Below are positions 47,585 through 55,700 of a DNA stretch of 64,000 nt, in pieces. The notes beneath the pieces are model-generated. The model worked only from the letters and a program-made list of their open reading frames with translations, was not told where the DNA came from and ran no database searches. The position numbers and the translations under genes were made by a program. Where the stretch lies: contig MFFN01000001.1 of the NCBI GenBank assembly GCA_001777915.1, positions 176,215 to 240,214 of the forward strand, in the 5' to 3' direction. The stretch's first letter is position 1. Every line of letters starts with the position of its first letter. The DNA is from Candidatus Edwardsbacteria bacterium RifOxyA12_full_54_48 (GTDB lineage: Bacteria > Edwardsbacteria > AC1 > EtOH8).

Positions 47585-47734
47585 CTATCTTGCCTTGGTC
47601 TGCTTAATCTTTTGTAATTCCCGTAATAGGCGCCGTAAACCTGCACCCGGTTGACAGAATTTCCGCGACGGGTTGCTCTTGTCTTTATTCCCAGAGCTTT
47701 TTGTCGGTCTTCCGGAGGAATTACTCTTTCTCAT
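47585..47734 (-). CDS. Small basic protein coupled to the repressor gene
   Basis: 49 codons on the minus strand. Its ATG overlaps the stop of the XRE repressor gene by four bases (ATGA), the usual mark of translational coupling. The product has 14 Lys/Arg residues, an unstructured Ser/Gly/Lys N-terminus and a C-terminal helix (AGLRRLLRELQKIKQ). This could be a nucleic-acid-binding or antirepressor-like peptide, but there is no known family and the ORF is short. Confidence 0.35.
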   Translation of the reverse strand: MRKSNSSGRPTKSSGNKDKSNPSRKFCQPGAGLRRLLRELQKIKQTKAR

Positions 47735-48078
47735 AGCGTGGCCGTTTGATATAGGCTATCCAGGTATTTGGCATATTTGACGATTTCCTTTTGTTCGATC
47801 ATGGGTAGTTTTTCGAAGCAGGTAAAAAGTTCTTTGGCGTTTGGGTCAGCCAGGATCATTTCGTTTGTTGTCATCTTGTCTGCTTTGCCGATCAGGTAGT
47901 CTATGGTGACATTAAGAGCGGAAGCCAGTTTTATGAGAGTGCTGGGGCGCAGGTTATTTACTTTGCCGCTTTCAATCCGGGAGATAGAGGCTTGAGTCAT
48001 CGAGGTTTGTTTAGCCAAACTGCGCTGTGTGATTTTGAGGTTGCGTCTAAGCTGATGTACTTTTTCATTGAATGACAT
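47731..48078 (-). CDS. Cro/C1-type (XRE) repressor, left module
   Basis: 115 residues. The helix-turn-helix spans about residues 8-62 (ITQRSLAKQTSMTQASISRIE, recognised in parts, then LIKLASALNVTIDYLIG). The remaining 50 residues are helical and probably mediate dimerisation; there is no LexA-type cleavage site. It is transcribed away from the HTH protein at 48288, the layout of a lysis/lysogeny-type switch. The protein at 61800 is a clear paralogue (shared TQA-ISRIESG, ALNVT-DYLI, DPNAKELF/DPGAKKLI). Confidence 0.88.
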   Translation of the reverse strand: MSFNEKVHQLRRNLKITQRSLAKQTSMTQASISRIESGKVNNLRPSTLIKLASALNVTIDYLIGKADKMTTNEMILADPNAKELFTCFEKLPMIEQKEIVKYAKYLDSLYQTATL

Positions 48079-48204
48079 GGCTGGTTACCTTCATTTATGT
48101 TATATATAAATTATACACTAATATTATACTGAACCCCAAAATGATTACAACGGCTCTTTCCTTGTCGGGCGTTGGTATTTCAGGGATTTTGTTTTACGCG
48201 TATT

Positions 48205-48234
48205 TTGGGTTGTCTTAAAAATAGATGGTATAAT
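48205..48234 (+). promoter_or_regulatory. Promoter of the HTH initiator-like gene
   Basis: TTGGGT, an 18-base spacer, then consensus TATAAT, 54 bases before the start at 48288. The divergent repressor gene begins about 130 bases away. A second TATAAT-like box for the minus strand lies near 48110, so the two operator regions are probably shared. Confidence 0.5.
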
Positions 48235-48287
48235 ATATATATGATCGTATATTTCAATAATGTTACTTTTAGCATTGAGGAGAAACA

Positions 48288-49250
48288 ATGGACCCTTCAA
48301 AGGTGGTCTGTCCGAAAAATAGCAAATTGGTCCATATCCAAGTTCCATATGCCGTGCTGAAAATGGATGTCACTTTGGCTTCTAAGCTGGTGTGGGGTTA
48401 TTTATATTCCCTTGGGAATATGACGGGTAAAGTATATCCGTCTTTAAAAACAATTGCGAAGGCCTTAAATATTGACGAAAGTACCGTCAAGCGATCCGTA
48501 AAAGAATTGGTTGCTAAGGAGCTTTTGGGTAAATTGTCGCCAACAAAAGCTGAACAGTTGGCTTATCGGAAAACTAATCGTTATTTTGTCCGTTATCCTC
48601 GGGCTGAATCCTTAGGTGCGGAGGAGATAGGGGGCGAATTGACCCCGGTAGGTAGTGCAAAATGCCCTACTAATTATATTAATAATATAGCGGAAGTAAG
48701 CCAGCCTTTAGAAGCTGGCTCGGTTGATAGCGAACTTTCTGATATGGAAGGAGGGAATCTGGAGCTTGCTGGATCGTCCGAAGGTGTTTCAACCTCTTCC
48801 ACTATTGGCAAAGCGGAAGCTGGCTTATTGGAAATTGAGCATATTGCGTGGCCTGGCATATCCCTTTACGACTGGTATGATAAAATGGAGCAAACCAATC
48901 AAGCATTTAAAGGTTTTGCCAGAAGGTTAGTGCTGTCTGAATTAATTGGGCATTATCGGGCTGGTTATTTCCGGTATATTACTCAAACATTATCGGACGG
49001 TGTGGAATATTGCTGCTGTAACTTTACTGATTTATTGGTTGACTTTAGGCCGGATGTATTATTGGGCGTGCAATATGTCTATTATTGGGGTAGTCCATTT
49101 TTATCGGGGTATAAGGCATATGTCGCACTGTATGAAGATGGTCATTATTATTCTTTGTATCGTGGCCAGAAATCTGAGATCGTTGACTGGGATCGCGATT
49201 TCTATGACATTTTTGGTGCCATAGAACATTCGTTTGCTCAGCAAAAATAG
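48288..49250 (+). CDS. Winged-helix (HTH_36-type) replication-initiator-like protein
   Basis: 320 residues. Residues 15-110 form a helix-turn-helix / winged-helix domain: VPYAVLKMDVTLASKLVWGYL, then YPSLKTIAKALNIDESTVKRSVKELVAK in parts. This arrangement is common in phage and plasmid replication proteins. The middle (about 120-200) is Glu/Ser-rich and likely a linker. The C-terminal part is rich in Tyr and Trp (QYVYYWGSPFLSGYKAYVALYEDGHYYSLYRG) and unrecognised. AGGAG precedes the ATG. It is divergent from the XRE repressor. Confidence 0.75.
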   Translation: MDPSKVVCPKNSKLVHIQVPYAVLKMDVTLASKLVWGYLYSLGNMTGKVYPSLKTIAKALNIDESTVKRSVKELVAKELLGKLSPTKAEQLAYRKTNRYFVRYPRAESLGAEEIGGELTPVGSAKCPTNYINNIAEVSQPLEAGSVDSELSDMEGGNLELAGSSEGVSTSSTIGKAEAGLLEIEHIAWPGISLYDWYDKMEQTNQAFKGFARRLVLSELIGHYRAGYFRYITQTLSDGVEYCCCNFTDLLVDFRPDVLLGVQYVYYWGSPFLSGYKAYVALYEDGHYYSLYRGQKSEIVDWDRDFYDIFGAIEHSFAQQK

Positions 49251-49276
49251 GCTGAAGATCAGTAACCCTAAACCAG

Positions 49277-49307
49277 GCCCCATCTCTCAACGAAGGTGGA
49301 GCTTTTT
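49277..49307 (+). terminator. Intrinsic terminator
   Basis: GCCCCATCTC and GAAGGTGGAGC pair imperfectly around a short loop, followed by T5. A stronger relative follows the next gene at 49591. Confidence 0.6.
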
Positions 49308-49344
49308 CTGTTATACCTTTTAACAAATAACGAGAGGAGCTAAA

Positions 49345-49566
49345 ATGAATAATGAAATTACCAAGCCAACCAATGGAGAAATCTTGCTATGGGATGTCCA
49401 TAAGACTGCAGAAGCTACCAGGCTATCAGTTCAGACGATTTATATATGGGTAAGCCAAAGGAGAATACCGTTTGTCAAGGTTGGCAGGCGCACTCTTTTT
49501 GACCCGAAGGATATTAAAGCCTGGATTGAGTCGCAAAAGGTCGAAGTGAACCAATGGAATAAATAG
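49345..49566 (+). CDS. Excisionase-like MerR-type HTH protein, left module
   Basis: 73 residues. LWDVHKTAEATRLSVQTIYIWV is a MerR/excisionase-type helix-turn-helix in two parts, followed by the wing RRIPFVKVGRRTLFDPKDIKAWI. Such proteins bend DNA at attachment sites and steer recombination, or regulate element genes. AGAGGAG precedes the ATG. Its nearest visible relative is the product of 63606-63812, which shares the whole core with about 60 % identity by eye. Confidence 0.85.
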   Translation: MNNEITKPTNGEILLWDVHKTAEATRLSVQTIYIWVSQRRIPFVKVGRRTLFDPKDIKAWIESQKVEVNQWNK

Positions 49567-49590
49567 TTTACCCCATACCCCTGCTCACAG

Positions 49591-49622
49591 CCCCATCTCT
49601 TAACCGAGGTGGGGCTTTTTTT
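49591..49622 (+). terminator. Intrinsic terminator after excisionase-like gene
   Basis: CCCCATCTC and GAGGTGGGG (one G-T pair) around TTAACC, then C and T7. It is strong. Confidence 0.85.
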
Positions 49623-49632
49623 GTTTCCCCCA

Positions 49633-49662
49633 GGGTCTGTCAAATCGGCAGGCCCTTTTTTA
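49633..49662 (+). terminator. Second intrinsic terminator in tandem
   Basis: GGGTCTGTC and GGCAGGCCC pair around AAATC, with T6 after. It lies only ten bases after the previous terminator and just before the small gene at 49685. Confidence 0.75.
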
Positions 49663-49684
49663 TTAATCTAAAAAGGAGGCCATC

Positions 49685-49807
49685 ATGTCACAGGAACAAT
49701 GGGAATTCATCACAGCATGCCAAAGGGCGCAGGACGAGGCTTACAACGTCGGTAATTTAGAACTTGCCGTAAGCTGGTCGGAACACATTCTTGAAGCTCT
49801 TAAGTAA
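49685..49807 (+). CDS. Small acidic protein, 40 residues
   Basis: AAAAAGGAGG lies at ideal spacing before the ATG, and the ORF is bracketed by hairpins, so I call it despite its size. The product is a single amphipathic helical hairpin (EQWEFITACQRAQDEAYN, then LELAVSWSEHILEALK), net acidic. It has no known family. It lies just upstream of the ArdC-type gene; small acidic proteins in mobile elements often mimic DNA, but nothing here proves that. Confidence 0.55.
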   Translation: MSQEQWEFITACQRAQDEAYNVGNLELAVSWSEHILEALK

Positions 49808-49809
49808 CT

Positions 49810-49833
49810 GGACCTACCAAACTGGCAGGCCCT
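49810..49833 (+). repeat. Hairpin similar to the 49633 terminator
   Basis: GGACCTACC and GGCAGGCCC pair around AAACT. The stem resembles the one at 49633-49662, but there is no clean T run. It is probably a decayed or weak terminator, or a copy of the same unit. Confidence 0.5.
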
Positions 49834-49855
49834 TAACTTTAACCTAGGAGGAACT

Positions 49856-50755
49856 ATGATCACCAGAACCAAACCCCACAAGCCCGATGTCGCCCAGATC
49901 GTAACCGATCAGATACTGGAAGCGATGGAGAAGGGCACCATACCCTGGCAGAAACCTTGGAAGACCTGTTTACCTATGAATATGGTGTCGAAGCATCAAT
50001 ACCATGGCATCAATTTACTTATCCTGTCCCTATCGGAACATGTCAGCCCTTTTTATGCGACCTTTAATCAGATAACGGAATTAGGCGGGCAGGTTAAGCC
50101 AGGATCGAGGGCATTCAGGATCGTCTATTGGCGTTTGCTTGAACACATTAATTCACAGTCAGGGGAAGTAACCGAGGTTCCATTGATGCGCTATTATTGC
50201 GTCTTTAATCTTGAACAGACTACAGGGATCCCGGAAGAAAAGATTCCCCAGATAGGAAAGGGGGTTAATCCCATTGAGGCTTGCGAGGAAGTGTTTAAGA
50301 ATATGCCAAATAAACCGGGATTGATAGGGTCCAGGGAGGCTTACTACGATAGGAAAGAGGACTTGATCGGGATGCCGGCCCGGGAGTGGTTTGACAGCCC
50401 AGAGGAGTTCTATTCCACTTTATGGCATGAAACCGTTCATTCAACAGGCCACCAGAAAAGGTTGGACCGGGACAACAGCTATGACAAGGCAGGGTTTAAT
50501 GCTGCTTATTCGAATGAGGAGCTTATCGCGGAGCTTGGATCATCCTTCCTATGTGCTTATGCTGGAATAGCCCCAATGACTATCAGGAACCAGGCCGCCT
50601 ATATTGACCATTGGTTAAAGCGGATCAAGGGAGATAAGAAGCTCATCATCTATGCGGCATCGGCGGCACAGAAGGCAGTGAACTACATTCTTCACGAGCC
50701 TGGAGAAATTAACTTTAATCAGTGCACCTGGCTGGGTGACTACTTTAATCTTTAA
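49856..50755 (+). CDS. ArdC-like antirestriction protein with zincin metallopeptidase domain
   Basis: 299 residues. The N-terminal ssDNA-binding domain shows IPWQKPWKT and YHGINLLIL, typical of ArdC. The C-terminal zinc-metallopeptidase domain has HETVH at residues 191-195 followed by STGHQKRLDR, with NEELIAELGSSFLC supplying the third ligand region. ArdC-type proteins protect incoming single-stranded DNA of mobile elements from host restriction. AGGAGG precedes the ATG. It sits in a run of small genes each closed by a hairpin. Confidence 0.93.
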   Translation: MITRTKPHKPDVAQIVTDQILEAMEKGTIPWQKPWKTCLPMNMVSKHQYHGINLLILSLSEHVSPFYATFNQITELGGQVKPGSRAFRIVYWRLLEHINSQSGEVTEVPLMRYYCVFNLEQTTGIPEEKIPQIGKGVNPIEACEEVFKNMPNKPGLIGSREAYYDRKEDLIGMPAREWFDSPEEFYSTLWHETVHSTGHQKRLDRDNSYDKAGFNAAYSNEELIAELGSSFLCAYAGIAPMTIRNQAAYIDHWLKRIKGDKKLIIYAASAAQKAVNYILHEPGEINFNQCTWLGDYFNL

Positions 50756-50771
50756 TTTAAAGGAGATAGAA

Positions 50772-50942
50772 ATGAACAACGCTTTTACCCTGGAAACATT
50801 CATCGAGTTTGATGTCGATGAGATCCTGGCAACCTGTCCTTTATGCGGTCATGTAGCCAGGTTTACTTTTTACGGGAGAGAACTGGAGATAGATTGTCCG
50901 GATTTCTCTTGTCCTAATAATAAGGATAATAAGAATGAATGA
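50772..50942 (+). CDS. Small Cys-rich zinc-ribbon-like protein
   Basis: 56 residues from the ATG at 50772 with AAAGGAG at good spacing; the open frame upstream overlaps ArdC and is not used. Two Cys pairs, CPLCGH and a later C-x4-C (DCPDFSCP), suggest a zinc ribbon. The N-terminus is hydrophobic/acidic. A strong terminator follows directly. Function unknown. Confidence 0.6.
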   Translation: MNNAFTLETFIEFDVDEILATCPLCGHVARFTFYGRELEIDCPDFSCPNNKDNKNE

Positions 50943-50957
50943 ACATCAGCACAATTG

Positions 50958-50993
50958 AGGGGCCATCACAATTAAGTGGTGGCCTCTTTTTTT
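50958..50993 (+). terminator. Intrinsic terminator
   Basis: GGCCATCAC and GTGGTGGCC pair (one T-G) around AATTAA, with TCT7 after. It is strong. Confidence 0.88.
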
Positions 50994-51017
50994 GTGCCTA
51001 AATTGAAAGGGGTTCCA

Positions 51018-51443
51018 ATGAAACGCTACAAAAAATATCCCTTGGAATTATTAAAGGTGTCGGAGCCTATATCCGATAAACCATTATGCAGTCCCCAGGC
51101 TGTATATGAGTATATGCGGGCAGAATCACTTGCAGACCGGGAAATAATGTGGATATTGCATTTGAACACCAAGAACAAGATAATCAAAAAGGAGATGGTA
51201 GCTATGGGAGGAGTTGACAGCTGCCGGGTTATTTTGGGATTGGCTCTTAGGGGAGTGGTCGCGAATGGAGTGGGAACTATCATTAGCGTGCATAACCATC
51301 CCTCAGGTGAAACAGTCCCATCACAGGAGGACAGGCAGTTTTGGATGTCCCTGAATGATGCCTGTCTTTTATTGGGTATAAGAGCGCTGGACCATATGAT
51401 ATTGGGGTCTGACGGGTATTATTCATTAGAAGAGAGCAAATAG
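51018..51443 (+). CDS. RadC-type JAB/MPN domain protein
   Basis: 141 residues from the ATG at 51018 with AAAGGGG upstream. Only the JAB domain is present; the N-terminal helix-hairpin-helix part of chromosomal RadC is absent, as is usual for copies on mobile elements. The metal motif is VHNHPSG (His92, His94) with Asp105 in SQED. Relatives are common next to antirestriction genes; their reaction is unsettled. Followed by a strong terminator. Confidence 0.9.
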   Translation: MKRYKKYPLELLKVSEPISDKPLCSPQAVYEYMRAESLADREIMWILHLNTKNKIIKKEMVAMGGVDSCRVILGLALRGVVANGVGTIISVHNHPSGETVPSQEDRQFWMSLNDACLLLGIRALDHMILGSDGYYSLEESK

Positions 51444-51451
51444 GTCGAAAG

Positions 51452-51488
51452 AAGCCCTGCATCTGAAATACGGTGCAGGGCTTTTCCT
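51452..51488 (+). terminator. Intrinsic terminator after radC-like gene
   Basis: AAGCCCTGCA and TGCAGGGCTT form a ten-pair stem with a 12-base loop, then TTTT. Confidence 0.88.
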
Positions 51489-51535
51489 GTATAGTAATTA
51501 ATGCATATAATATTTTTTTTAGAAAAATATTATAC

Positions 51536-51564
51536 TTGACAAATATGCGCAATATTAGTACAAT
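51536..51564 (+). promoter_or_regulatory. Consensus promoter of the exported-protein genes
   Basis: TTGACA, a 17-base spacer, then TACAAT, 57 bases before the start at 51621. The TTGACAAAT start is shared with the promoter at 62213-62241. Confidence 0.7.
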
Positions 51565-51620
51565 ACAGAGCATACAAACTATATTATTGATCGTAACAAA
51601 ATAGTTTAAAATTAAAGGCA

Positions 51621-52760
51621 ATGAATATGTATAGGCGAAGTAATTTTATCATTGTAATAATGGTCATGTTTTTTGTAGGCTGTTCTTGTAATAAGCCTAC
51701 TGAGGTCATTCTGCCTACTTATGATTCCAGGAATGTGAGTCGCAATGCCAGTAACTCCTATAGCGGTACATTGTGCGTTGGCGCTGACGGCACAGTACAT
51801 GTGGTTTGGAGCGATGACGCAACCGGCCAGTTAAAGACTTATTATGCCTGCAAAACAGCTGGTGGTAGTTGGAGTGTGGCGGTGAACATATCGGGCAGTA
51901 CAACAAATGCTTGCAGCGCGCCGCAAATAGCAATTGATCAATTTGGCAACCTGCATGTAGTATGGGATGAGCTTGGATCCGTACCAGGGAGCCATGCTAT
52001 GTATACTAATAAACCCGTTGGTGGTAGTTGGGTAGTTCCTATTGACATCAGTAGCCCAACTACAGTTGATGGGTCATTGCCACAAATTGGTATAGATGGA
52101 ACTGGTAAAGTTTATGTTATTTATGATGGGGGTGGAGGGGTTTTATTTTTTACCATAAGAGAGTTATCAGAGTTGTGGAGCACTCCGATAGAGTTTCAAA
52201 GACCATTTGGGAATCCTTCCTTGGCAGTAAGTAATGACGGTCAAATGCATGTAGTTTATGAAAATAATTTGCATGGGATTATGTATATGCATCGCACGTC
52301 TGCTGGAGCCTGGGATTCAGCGGTTGATGTATCCCGAATGCCTGCTCAATATTGTTCAATTGCTGATATTGAAGTAGATGATGCTGGCAATGTCTATGCC
52401 GCTTGGACTGACCGAACGGCCAGTGAAGTATATTTTTCTAAGAAGGTTATCGGGGATACGGCTTGGAGTCAACCATTAAATGTTTCCAGTAGTTCAGCGG
52501 GTTCCTGGATTCCTAGGGTTGTTGTTGGGTCTGATTATATAGTTCATTTTATCTGGGCAGAGGATATAGCTCCAGGATATGGGGATATATTTTACAAAAA
52601 AGAGCTTATTGATAGTTCGTGGACGAACGTTATAAATATTTCCAACACTGCTGGCGATTCGCGAATAAGCGGTTTTGTAATAGACGGAAATAACAAGCTT
52701 CATGTTTTATGGACAGAAGTCCCAGATAACGAAGTATATTATGACATATATCCGAAATAG
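51621..52760 (+). CDS. Lipoprotein with sialidase-like beta-propeller repeats
   Basis: 379 residues with a lipobox (FVGC near residue 21). An ATG at 51627 is a slightly better-spaced alternative start. The rest is a string of about seven blades, each with a pattern like DGTVHVVWSD / FGNLHVVWDE / NKLHVLWTE, typical of BNR/Asp-box-like propellers. It is probably anchored at the cell surface for binding. The next gene contains related propeller-like repeats in its central part, and the two may be expressed together from the promoter at 51536. Confidence 0.75.
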   Translation: MNMYRRSNFIIVIMVMFFVGCSCNKPTEVILPTYDSRNVSRNASNSYSGTLCVGADGTVHVVWSDDATGQLKTYYACKTAGGSWSVAVNISGSTTNACSAPQIAIDQFGNLHVVWDELGSVPGSHAMYTNKPVGGSWVVPIDISSPTTVDGSLPQIGIDGTGKVYVIYDGGGGVLFFTIRELSELWSTPIEFQRPFGNPSLAVSNDGQMHVVYENNLHGIMYMHRTSAGAWDSAVDVSRMPAQYCSIADIEVDDAGNVYAAWTDRTASEVYFSKKVIGDTAWSQPLNVSSSSAGSWIPRVVVGSDYIVHFIWAEDIAPGYGDIFYKKELIDSSWTNVINISNTAGDSRISGFVIDGNNKLHVLWTEVPDNEVYYDIYPK

Positions 52761-52787
52761 AATATCAAATTATTAAAGGGGGAAGCT

Positions 52788-55700
52788 ATGTCAAAGAAAT
52801 GGTACGTTCTTGCGCTGATATCGTTGATATTAATCAGTGGTATCGGGATAGCCAATGCTCACTCTCCGTTTATGCATATGTATGTTGGCTCGAAAACATT
52901 CAGTGTGTGGAATACATATGATCCTGAATTTTATAATGCGCTCATAAATGACGAAAATGTATATTTACATAAGTTTTATTATATTGGACTTACATTGCCA
53001 GACATGCTCGATATGGAAACACAAGAAAAGATAACGAAGTTGATAAATAAGTTCTATAATAATCGCTCATATTTTACACAACAATTGTATATAACTGATA
53101 ATACAAAAAATTATTGCCAAACCACAATAAACTGCCCAAGCCATGATATATCCAAACTTTGGTATATGGTGAAACAAGCAAAGGATAATAACTGGAGTTT
53201 GCTGCGCAAATCTATTATTTACGGAGCTTATATGCATGTCATTCAAGATAAAATAGCTCACCAGGTTATGCAGCCGGCTTCTTTGGGACATGGTATAGCA
53301 ATAGAAAGCGATGTTGTTGATAATCAAAAGTTATTAGAAATACCGGAATCTTATCAGGAGTTATTTTCATCAACATATATTCCTGATTGGAGTTTTATAA
53401 CAAAGTTATATTTAGGCAGAGATGTTAATCTTTCTCAATGGGCCTACGGTGATTTTGAGTTTGTAATGTTTTGTATGACAGTGGATAATCCTAACAGTGC
53501 ACAAAGGTTATGTGGTTGGCAAGATTATGAATCTTTTAATAGCGCATATCTTGATCCAGTAAGCTATTTCGCTGTGGCTGCTATTGATCAAGGGTATTGT
53601 GTTGGTTATTCGGGGCCTGATTTGTATTGGAAATTAAAAAGTTATATGACAGGTTGGGGGATAATGTTATTTTCAACATGCGGGTATAATATGAATACAA
53701 ATCCCCCTTCTGATATTGGAGGGTTGTTAAGCCACCCGAACTGGAAACCCACGGACTATAAGGATTTTCTTGTTTCGGCAGCGACGAGGTACGTTACATT
53801 GCCTTTCCCATTGAATATTTTTACTCTTTTGAAAAGTGATTGGTTTTTTGGACTTATCCCTGGTGTTGAAACATTAGTTAAAGATATAATTGATTGGATA
53901 TTCGACAATTATGATATTCCTAACATGTCATGGACAACGTATTTGGAAAGTTCGACATATCTTGAGAATTTTTATAATTCATTACCCCCTGAGGTACAAA
54001 ATGAGATTGGTGATAAATATACCAGTATGATTTACGCTTTAAGAAATTACGAACAGTATAGCACTATAAAAAAACCAAATCTACGCTCAAGCTATGCTGA
54101 TCAGCCCGGTTTGGCTGTCAGTTGTGCCCCATTATATAAACAAGCTATTGGTGACCCCCAATGGTTGGAGAAAACGTCTACGGGGGCAAGCACATTTCTA
54201 TTGTCACGTAAAGCCGGTTTATTGGGTGGTATGTTCCCATTAGAACTCACCAGGCCATATGACTACCAGCCGGGTATTTTTGATATGCATTTCGAACGAA
54301 ATGGTAACTACGTATACACAACACAAGCACTTGATTACCCAACAAACGATAATATAAGTGTCAAGTATGATGTGGTTACTGTGGGGATAAATGATATAAG
54401 AGTTATGGGGAAAAACCTGGATATCACAGAACCAACACCATTAGTATCGACAGGTAATATGCCAATATTTTCTCATCAACAAGGGAATCTATCTTATTTA
54501 GCTCAAACCGCTATTCAAAATGGATATACTGAGCTTTCCTTTGAGGGAAGATCCCGTTCTCAAGGATCCCCACCATATTATTATGAACAAATGATAAGCT
54601 CAGATTACCGCGATAAATATAACGCCAACATGGTAATAAGTAATAACAGTAATTACGTATATTGGTTCAAAAACGGCCAGCCAACAAGAAATATTAGCGA
54701 AGACCCCTTGGCTAATCCAGTCAGTTATTGGCCGTATACTTTGCAATTAGGAGTTATGGGGCTTGCTGTTAATTTTGAGTCAGTCGAATGGTATTTAAAG
54801 GAAAACCAAATCGCCTACAGTCAGGACGTGTCTTCTCAATCTGCTATCAGAGTTGGAGCCGATGGAACAGTTGCGCCACATAACGGCACATGGATGTATA
54901 AAGTTACTGGTATTGATGGTAGTGGAACTGTAGAAAATGAATTAAACGCTCCAAGAAAAGTGTTAAGTAGTTCTATCAATAGTTTTTGTTATTGGAATCT
55001 TACCAACATCCCAATTGTTGTTACTGAAAACACCTATCTTTCATTTTGGCGCTATGTAAAGGAATCACCTAGTGATCAGGGGCGTATTTTTATTGATGGC
55101 GTAACCTCGGATGGAAAAACCTTAAGGGATTGGGATGTCGGTACCTATTTGTGCGACCAGAATGGCACTCGAGCGCACCCCACAAACGCCAGACCTCAAA
55201 CACCTACAGATGGTTGGAGACAATATATTGTCAACTTGTCGCCTATGGCTGGCAATGTTGTTAATTTGATGATAGGGTATGATGACCAGGGTGCTGAATC
55301 CGGTACTTTTACTGCTTATTTTGACGATATAGAAATAAGGCAGGGTTACCCATACTCAAACCAATGGTATGCCGAAGAATTCGGGGATAATAACGGCAGC
55401 ACGGTGGCATTAGTCGGCAAATCGGGGGATGGCATGGACCTCAATTATAATGTATGGTACACCTATGCTGGCGAGTTATCCGAATGGAAAAACGGGCCAT
55501 ACTTAAGAAAGAACATAGAACCGGATTTTGTCACCCCTGACGACAAAGATATATTTGTCAACTGGACACAGTACGATTACAATCACTCTTTGCATTATAT
55601 GCTTTTAATGCAAGGCGCAGATAACGTTGACCGGTGGCTGATATATTCGGCCAATGCCAGCAACCACTGGGGCAATCAGGGCTGGGTAGATATGAGCGCC

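Noticed and set aside
47429-47654. Two overlapping 60-residue ORFs at the element end
   Set aside because: They lack ribosome-binding sites, overlap each other and a better-supported minus-strand ORF, and encode no recognisable protein.
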